DNA of 64,000 nt from an uncultured Acidobacteriaceae bacterium (GTDB lineage: Bacteria; Acidobacteriota; Terriglobia; Terriglobales; Acidobacteriaceae). The stretch covers positions 305,465-369,464 of the forward strand of contig CALFMO010000008.1 in NCBI GenBank assembly GCA_937879855.1, in the 5' to 3' direction. The translations under genes and the position numbers were made by a program. Shown piece by piece: positions 59,531-64,000 of the stretch. A model generated the notes under the pieces. That model ran no database searches. It was given only the letters and a program-made list of their open reading frames with translations, and had not been told where the DNA came from. Each line of letters starts with the position of its first letter. Position 1 is the stretch's first letter.

Positions 59531-60523
59531 ATGGGATCCGAATCGATTACTCCGAACGCCCCACACGAGCCAGAACTGCACCTGCTCATTGCCGACAAGG
59601 GCTTTGAAGAGCCTCTCTACAAGTCCCTATTCCGCGGATTGGACGAATTCTTTTTCCCGAAGAAGTTACCGCCTCTCGTGCTGGAGTCCAAACCTGAACC
59701 GGTCAAAGATCTTTGGGGTTTCTACTCCTACTGGAAGGTGGGGGCTTTGGGCGTGGCTGGATATTACACGCTGCTGATCGCAGTCGTCGTAATTGCAGTT
59801 TTTGTCGGACATCGGATCGTTAAGGCCGCGCCTGCGCAAAAAGTTACTGTCACTCTGGTCGATCCTGCAGATTTGCCGGCCCTGAAACCTTCGAAAACGC
59901 AAGTGGGCGGCGGCGGTGGTGGCGGTGATCGCGATGTACTGGCGGCGACTCGCGGCAAGCTGCCTAAGTTTTCCATGGAACAGATCACGCCTCCGGTGGT
60001 GGTCGTTCGCAATGAGCATCCCAAACTAGCCGTCGAGCCCACGGTAGTGATTCCCCCGCAAGTGCAACTCGCCTCCAATAACATGCCGAACCTCGGCGAT
60101 CCGATGGCGCACGCGCTCCTGCCGTCGAACGGTACGGGTTCAGGCGGCGGCATTGGTTCCGGCAGCGGCGGCGGCGTTGGATCGGGCAAGGGACCGGGCT
60201 TTGGCCCGGGTGAAGGCGGCGGTACCGGTGGAGGCATCTTCCATGTGGGTGGCGGCGTTTCCCCGCCACGCCAGATTTATGCGCCCGAACCGGAATTCTC
60301 CGAAGAAGCTCGCAAGGCGAAATACCAGGGTGTGTGCACACTCGGTCTGGTTGTCGGGACCGACGGTCGCCCCAGCAACATCCGTGTGCTGAGCAGCCTG
60401 GGCATGGGTCTCGACGAAAAGGCCATCGAAGCCGTGAGAACCTGGAAGTTCGAACCCGCGATGAAAGACGGTCACCCAGTGCGGGTAGAGATCGCAGTAG
60501 AAGTCGACTTCCATCTGTACTGA
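59531..60523 (+). CDS. TonB-family energy transducer with Gly-rich linker
   Basis: A 330-residue protein; ATG 59531 is chosen although its ribosome-binding site is weak. The cytosolic N-terminal 75 residues include PHEPELHLLIADKGFEEPLY. A membrane helix follows at about 79-97 (VAGYYTLLIAVVVIAVFVGH). The periplasmic linker is Gly/Pro-rich (TQVGGGGGGGDRDV; GSGGGIGSGSGGGVGSGKGP). The C-terminal TonB domain has PEPEFSEEARKAKYQGVCTL and DEKAIEAVRTWKFEPAMKD. The cytosolic domain is longer than in classic TonB. Partner exbB/exbD genes are not in the window. Confidence 0.88.
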   Translation: MGSESITPNAPHEPELHLLIADKGFEEPLYKSLFRGLDEFFFPKKLPPLVLESKPEPVKDLWGFYSYWKVGALGVAGYYTLLIAVVVIAVFVGHRIVKAAPAQKVTVTLVDPADLPALKPSKTQVGGGGGGGDRDVLAATRGKLPKFSMEQITPPVVVVRNEHPKLAVEPTVVIPPQVQLASNNMPNLGDPMAHALLPSNGTGSGGGIGSGSGGGVGSGKGPGFGPGEGGGTGGGIFHVGGGVSPPRQIYAPEPEFSEEARKAKYQGVCTLGLVVGTDGRPSNIRVLSSLGMGLDEKAIEAVRTWKFEPAMKDGHPVRVEIAVEVDFHLY

Positions 60524-60538
60524 GATCTGTCAGCTAGT

Positions 60539-60586
60539 CGTAGCGCCGCCGACCCTGCGGCTGTCGTGGCGGCGTCCCGCCGCCAC
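60539..60586 (+). repeat. CGTAG hairpin repeat, second architecture, copy B
   Basis: cgtagcgccgccgaccctgcggctgtc then GTGGCGGCG-tcc-CGCCGCCAC, a perfect 9-bp stem at 60566-60586. It lies between the convergent tonB and GNAT genes. Confidence 0.7.
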
Positions 60587-60613
60587 AGCGTGAGTCGTCA
60601 CCCTGCTGTCCTT

Positions 60614-61294
60614 TCAAACCTTCCGCAAAACCGCGTAATGCACCGTGCTGCGAGTCCGAAAACCCAAGCGCTCATACAACGCCACGGCCCGCGCATTATC
60701 CTGCCGCACGTGTAGGAACGGAATCTCTCCGCGCTCGCGAATTCCTCGCATAACCTCCGCCATCAGCACCCGCGCATAGCCCTTCCCAGTGTGATCCGGG
60801 TGCGTGCAAACCGCGCTCACTTCCGTATAGCCCGGCACCTTCAGTCGCTCCCCGGCCATGGCCACTAACTGCCCCGCGCAACGAATGCCCACATACGTTC
60901 CCAGTTCATGCGTGCGCAGCCCAAACGGTCCCGGCTTCGTCAATGTCGCCAACTCCACCATGTCGGCAGCGTCCTGCGCGCCCAGCTGGATGATGCCTGG
61001 AGAAGAATCGGATATCGACTGCCGTCCGCTTTCGCAGACCATCTCCAACAGCGGAGCCCCAGCCAACAACTCCCAGCCCGGTCGCGCTTGGTAGGCATTG
61101 TCGAGAAACACCGCGGCGGTACCTCGAACTCCGACCAATTCTCCCAAAGCTTCATAACCCTGCGAGCTCGGTTCCTCGAATGCACACAACGACGTCACTT
61201 CGCGCACAAATCGCCGCGCCTGCCTGAAGCTTTCTGCAAACTGCGCCTGCCGTGTAGTTAGCGCCTGCCAGATGCAGTTGTGGAGTGCATGCAT
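60614..61294 (-). CDS. GNAT-family N-acetyltransferase (FR47-like)
   Basis: A 226-residue protein. The N-terminal half is a degenerate domain; the acetyl-CoA-binding GNAT core is C-terminal: EVSAVCTHPDHTGKGYARVL with the Q/RxxGxG/A-type loop (HTGKGYA), MAEVMRGIRERGEIPFLHVR and QDNARAVALYERLGFRTRST. Substrate unknown. It converges with tonB. Confidence 0.88.
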   Translation of the reverse strand: MHALHNCIWQALTTRQAQFAESFRQARRFVREVTSLCAFEEPSSQGYEALGELVGVRGTAAVFLDNAYQARPGWELLAGAPLLEMVCESGRQSISDSSPGIIQLGAQDAADMVELATLTKPGPFGLRTHELGTYVGIRCAGQLVAMAGERLKVPGYTEVSAVCTHPDHTGKGYARVLMAEVMRGIRERGEIPFLHVRQDNARAVALYERLGFRTRSTVHYAVLRKV

Positions 61295-61468
61295 ACTATG
61301 CCTGAGTTTCTGGTGCTCGATTCGATTTGGTTTGACCTTCTGAGGATAGAAAAATTTCGAAGACAGACTAATGCGGCTCGACTGCGTGCGGCTATCCGAA
61401 CCTTGCGCGCAAAGCCTACCGCGAAGGGACGTAAGAATGATGCCGCTAAGGTCTAGTGACTACGGTCA

Positions 61469-63661
61469 CTATCGACTGCGGGTGGCTAGTTCTACTTGTT
61501 CGAAGAGTTCGGGCAGGCGCTGCGCATCTTCAATGGAATTGCCGAAGCGGGCGGACTCGTAGACCTCGGTAAAGCGGGCGACGGGTTCGCGAAGCAGGGA
61601 GTCTTCAATCTTCTTCAGGAATTCATGGGGCGTTTGGGCCGCCGGTTTTTCGACGCCGCGGCGGGCGAGGGCGCGGGCCATGCGCTCATACCACATCGCC
61701 GCCGCCTGTTGTGGAGAGCGCTCGGGATGGGCCTGTAGCCATTTTTCGTGCAGCCAGCGCGCAATGCGTCCCAGGTTGCCCAGGAGCGCAAAGGCGAGCG
61801 CGATCCCTACGCCGAAGATGGCCCAACGTCCGGGAGAGTGTTCCACACGAGTCTGACTTCGCCGCGCCCACTTCAGCATCTCTGCATAGTGGTCACGGGC
61901 CCAGTCGCGTGCGCCTTCCCACGTGGCGCGACTCCGGCCGATTGCAGTCTGGGCGAGCACGTATTGGTGAGACGTGTCGTAGCTGACAATCCAATCGCGC
62001 CAAAACGATGCCATGGCATCGAGATAGAGCGAGAGGCGTCCCCACCCTTGAGGATTTCCGCCGCCGCCGCCGGGAGTGGGATCGAAAGTCTGCCAGCCGT
62101 AGCTGGGGAAATAGGCCTCCACCCAGGAGTGCGCATTTTTGGCACGTACGACGTAGTTTCCGGTGAGGTCATTGAACTCGTCGCTGCGAAATCCGTTGAC
62201 CACGCGCGAAGGAATGCCCAGCGTGCGCAACATGACAGCCATCGAGGACGCGAAATACTCGCAGTGTCCCTGCTTGCGCTCGAAAAGGAAATTTGCGATG
62301 GGATCTTTCGGTTGCGTGCGCGGCAACTGCAGGGTATAGCCAAAGCGCGTGCGGAGATAGTTCTCGACGACGGCCGCCTTGTCGAAATCACTGTGGGCTG
62401 AAGTTGTGATCTGAGCCGCCAGCTGGGGAACTCGCGGATCGAGCTCGGGCAGCCGAAGGTATCTCGCGCGAATCTGCGGCGGATAGTTTTGTCCAGCAGA
62501 GCGCAACTCTTCGGGCGAGGGCGCTGCAAGGTCCGAGTCCGCCTCATAGCGGCTGAGGGTGCGCTGGCTGTCGAGATCGTAGACAGCGCCAGCTAAATCA
62601 GCGGCCAGGATTCGATAATCGCCGCGGATGCTGCGGCCCCAGGGCGCCAGGAAGAAGATGTTGGTGCCGATGGGTTCCATCAGAACTCGGTAATGGATTA
62701 TCTGCTCGCGCGTGAGAACGGTGGTCCCGGAGGGGCGTAGGGGCGGGTTGGTTCGTGGCAGGAGGAACGTGTCGGCTTGCCGAGGCAGCATGAAATGTTC
62801 TGGCGGATTGGACCAGGTGGTGCCGTCGAAATTCTCCAGAGCCACCCCGCGCCAGTGCAGGTCGTAACGTCCCACTTTGTCGCCGTCAATTTGAATGTGC
62901 ATCACGACCGCATTGGAGAGCTGAATCCGACCGATCTGTCCCAGTTGAACGTGGTCGCTGAACCCGGACGAGAGATCGGTGCCCAGGGAAAGATCGCCCA
63001 TGTATCCCGCCGACATGCGAGGCATCAGGAAAAACATGACGGCGCCGATGAGCAGAATCATCAGCATCAGTGCGGGCGTGACTCGCGCCAAAGAGAGCGC
63101 CAGGCGGCGGTGCTCGTAGGGATCGTTGGAATGCGTTGCCTGAATGTTGGCCGCATGCCCGGAACGGCGCATTTCCATCAGAACGAAGGTTCCCACCGCG
63201 ACCAGCATGAATGCGATGAAACAGAGCAGGAAGATGCTGTCGACGGTGAGGACAGCGGCGGCCAGGACCATCAAAAAAGCGAGGATGGCCAGAGTGACGT
63301 GGTCGCGCTCGCGGCGCAGGGAGAACATTCTTACGACCACGCCGAACAAGGCCAGGTGCACGGTTGCGGGCAAGAAAGCCCGGGAAAACATGAAATAGTC
63401 GGCGGCGAAAAACACGAAGTAGGCGATGGAGAGCGGTGCGGTCCAGCGCTCGGAGATTACGAAAGAACGGCGCTTCGCGAGAAGATATCCGCGGAATGCG
63501 AGTGCGGCGCCCACCAGAATGATCGAGAGTAGGTCCAGGCCACCGGTGCTCGCCAGAGTTACAAAGCCAGTGCAAACAAGCAGATACAGGGCCAGCTCGA
63601 AGTAGTGGTCGATGGCCCGCGCCATGGGGATTACGCCGTCGAGTGAGGAATGGGACGACAT
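61469..63661 (-). CDS. Transglutaminase-like membrane protein (DUF3488/TgpA type)
   Basis: A 730-residue protein. The N-terminal DUF3488 domain holds about six membrane helices (YFELALYLLVCTGFVTLAST; LAILAFLMVLAAAVLTVDS; SIFLLCFIAFMLVAVGTFVL). The transglutaminase core follows: catalytic Cys in RKQGHCEYFASSMAVMLRTL (about 466), His in VRAKNAHSWVEAYFPSYGW (about 510) and Asp in TFDPTPGGGGG. A late membrane helix (WAIFGVGIALAFALLGNLGR) precedes a DUF4129-like tail. The catalytic triad is complete. Start ATG 63661 or 63625. TgpA-like proteins are usually next to a MoxR ATPase and DUF58 gene, which may lie outside the window. Confidence 0.92.
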   Translation of the reverse strand: MSSHSSLDGVIPMARAIDHYFELALYLLVCTGFVTLASTGGLDLLSIILVGAALAFRGYLLAKRRSFVISERWTAPLSIAYFVFFAADYFMFSRAFLPATVHLALFGVVVRMFSLRRERDHVTLAILAFLMVLAAAVLTVDSIFLLCFIAFMLVAVGTFVLMEMRRSGHAANIQATHSNDPYEHRRLALSLARVTPALMLMILLIGAVMFFLMPRMSAGYMGDLSLGTDLSSGFSDHVQLGQIGRIQLSNAVVMHIQIDGDKVGRYDLHWRGVALENFDGTTWSNPPEHFMLPRQADTFLLPRTNPPLRPSGTTVLTREQIIHYRVLMEPIGTNIFFLAPWGRSIRGDYRILAADLAGAVYDLDSQRTLSRYEADSDLAAPSPEELRSAGQNYPPQIRARYLRLPELDPRVPQLAAQITTSAHSDFDKAAVVENYLRTRFGYTLQLPRTQPKDPIANFLFERKQGHCEYFASSMAVMLRTLGIPSRVVNGFRSDEFNDLTGNYVVRAKNAHSWVEAYFPSYGWQTFDPTPGGGGGNPQGWGRLSLYLDAMASFWRDWIVSYDTSHQYVLAQTAIGRSRATWEGARDWARDHYAEMLKWARRSQTRVEHSPGRWAIFGVGIALAFALLGNLGRIARWLHEKWLQAHPERSPQQAAAMWYERMARALARRGVEKPAAQTPHEFLKKIEDSLLREPVARFTEVYESARFGNSIEDAQRLPELFEQVELATRSR

Positions 63662-63912
63662 TTGAGAGCGGACTTAGACCTTGGACCTCGGATTTTGCAA
63701 ACCCACACTTACATGCAGATCCACGCGGTTCGATCACTATTGTTCGACAAGTTGCTGCAGAAGGGAAGGCTTTGCGGCGGATTTCTTGCACCGAAAGTCA
63801 CATGACTTGGGTTCGAGAATGGGTTGAGAGTGCGAGGCCAGGATGGCCTCGCGACAGCCGGCGGGGCGCCGGCGCTACGTTAGAGCGGCAAGTTTCGGAT
63901 GCTAGAATGATT
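63662..63912. other. Intergenic region between the TgpA-like gene and SRP RNA
   Basis: No protein gene. It holds a TCCGAGGTCC-type motif on the minus strand (63677-63694) and the repeat at 63832-63879. A TAGAAT -10-like box lies at 63903-63908 for the SRP RNA gene, without a good -35. Confidence 0.5.
63832..63879 (-). repeat. CGTAG hairpin repeat, second architecture, copy C (minus orientation)
   Basis: Read on the minus strand: CGTAGC, then GCCGGCG-ccc-CGCCGGC (7-bp stem, 63873-63857), then GCGAGGCC-atcct-GGCCTCGC (8-bp stem, 63852-63832). This copy has two stems, as in copy B where the first is weaker. It lies in the region upstream of the SRP RNA gene. Confidence 0.75.
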
Positions 63913-63917
63913 CAGGT

Positions 63918-64000
63918 CAGGCATCGGTCTCACGCGACGTCTTCCCGCCAACCCCGCCAGGTCCGGAAGGAAGCAACGGTAACGGGCTCTTGCGTGTGCA
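63918..64000 (+). ncRNA. ffs: Signal recognition particle RNA, small bacterial type (3' end beyond the window)
   Basis: The segment 63952-63984 contains the SRP signature: CCCCGCCAGGTCCGGAAGG followed by AAGCAACGGTAACGGG, the tetraloop hairpin and symmetric loop recognised by Ffh. The flanking tctcacgcgacg and cttgcgtgtg can pair as the helix below it. The 5' end is estimated near 63918 from the TAGAAT box at 63903-63908; the 3' end is cut by the window. dnaX is a common right-hand neighbour in bacteria but is not in view. Confidence 0.93.

Noticed and set aside
63809..63830. GGTTCGAGA-like string resembling a tRNA T-arm
   Set aside because: No matching acceptor stem, D-arm or anticodon arm upstream; not a tRNA.

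Overview
The window reads as a piece of an Acidobacteriota (Terriglobia-like) chromosome. This placement is inferred from GC-rich coding sequence, house-style genes of soil acidobacteria (a small CxH/CxxC zinc protein, a PEP-CTERM protein, many secreted M28/M48/S41 peptidases, the pairing of an NDH-2-type flavoprotein with a nitroreductase-like protein) and from hairpin-rich intergenic repeats. No marker in the window fixes the species. I see no prophage, insertion sequence, CRISPR array, tRNA or rRNA. The only certain RNA gene is the SRP (4.5S) RNA cut by the right edge.

Layout. 1-2.7 kb: an NDH-2-like dehydrogenase fused to a cyclic-nucleotide-binding domain, then a nitroreductase-like protein. 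2.8-9.7 kb (all minus strand): a DHA2 drug exporter, a stress/xenobiotic-type operon (ArsR repressor, VOC protein, small membrane protein, SRPBCC protein, a frameshifted membrane gene, DUF1801 protein), a Gcr-like membrane protein and a stand-alone response regulator. 9.8-15.7 kb: a phosphoesterase lipoprotein, an AsmA-like protein, a basic small protein, a PEP-CTERM protein and an AMIN-domain protein. 15.7-18.9 kb: a Tad-pilus minor operon (CpaA, two TadE-like, one TadG-like). 19.2-27.9 kb: S41 protease, a PLP decarboxylase, TatB/TatC, two secreted M28 peptidases, TerC. 27.9-32.9 kb: CPBP protease, NadB, AroB, DinB, UbiE/MenG. 33-40.4 kb: ECF sigma/anti-sigma pair, epimerase, parvulin-type PPIase, a cation-efflux protein with three tandem C-terminal domains, OsmC, glutaredoxin-like and EamA genes. 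40.4-46.3 kb: a Tat-exported GMC dehydrogenase pair, a sugar/acid MFS carrier, MurQ and a class-C serine hydrolase. 46.6-55.7 kb: M48 protease, citrate synthase, a second ECF sigma/anti-sigma pair, Slt transglycosylase. 55.7-64 kb: LspA-IleS, TonB, GNAT, transglutaminase-like TgpA protein, SRP RNA.

How the parts fit: much of the window serves the cell envelope. It holds Tat export and a Tat substrate, lipoprotein maturation (LspA) and lipoproteins, peptidoglycan turnover (Slt, MurQ, serine hydrolase), periplasmic folding and proteolysis, and two ECF stress circuits.

The most unusual locus is the ArsR operon. Its promoter carries a perfect 10-bp inverted repeat between the -35 and -10 boxes. 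A downstream small membrane protein repeats the C-terminal helix of the repressor, including an identical 15-nt DNA stretch, which suggests a membrane-bound partner or decoy of the repressor. Other notable points are two probable non-canonical start codons (ATT and CTG), a 1-2 nt frameshift in a conserved small membrane gene, and six copies of a CGTAG-headed intergenic hairpin repeat.
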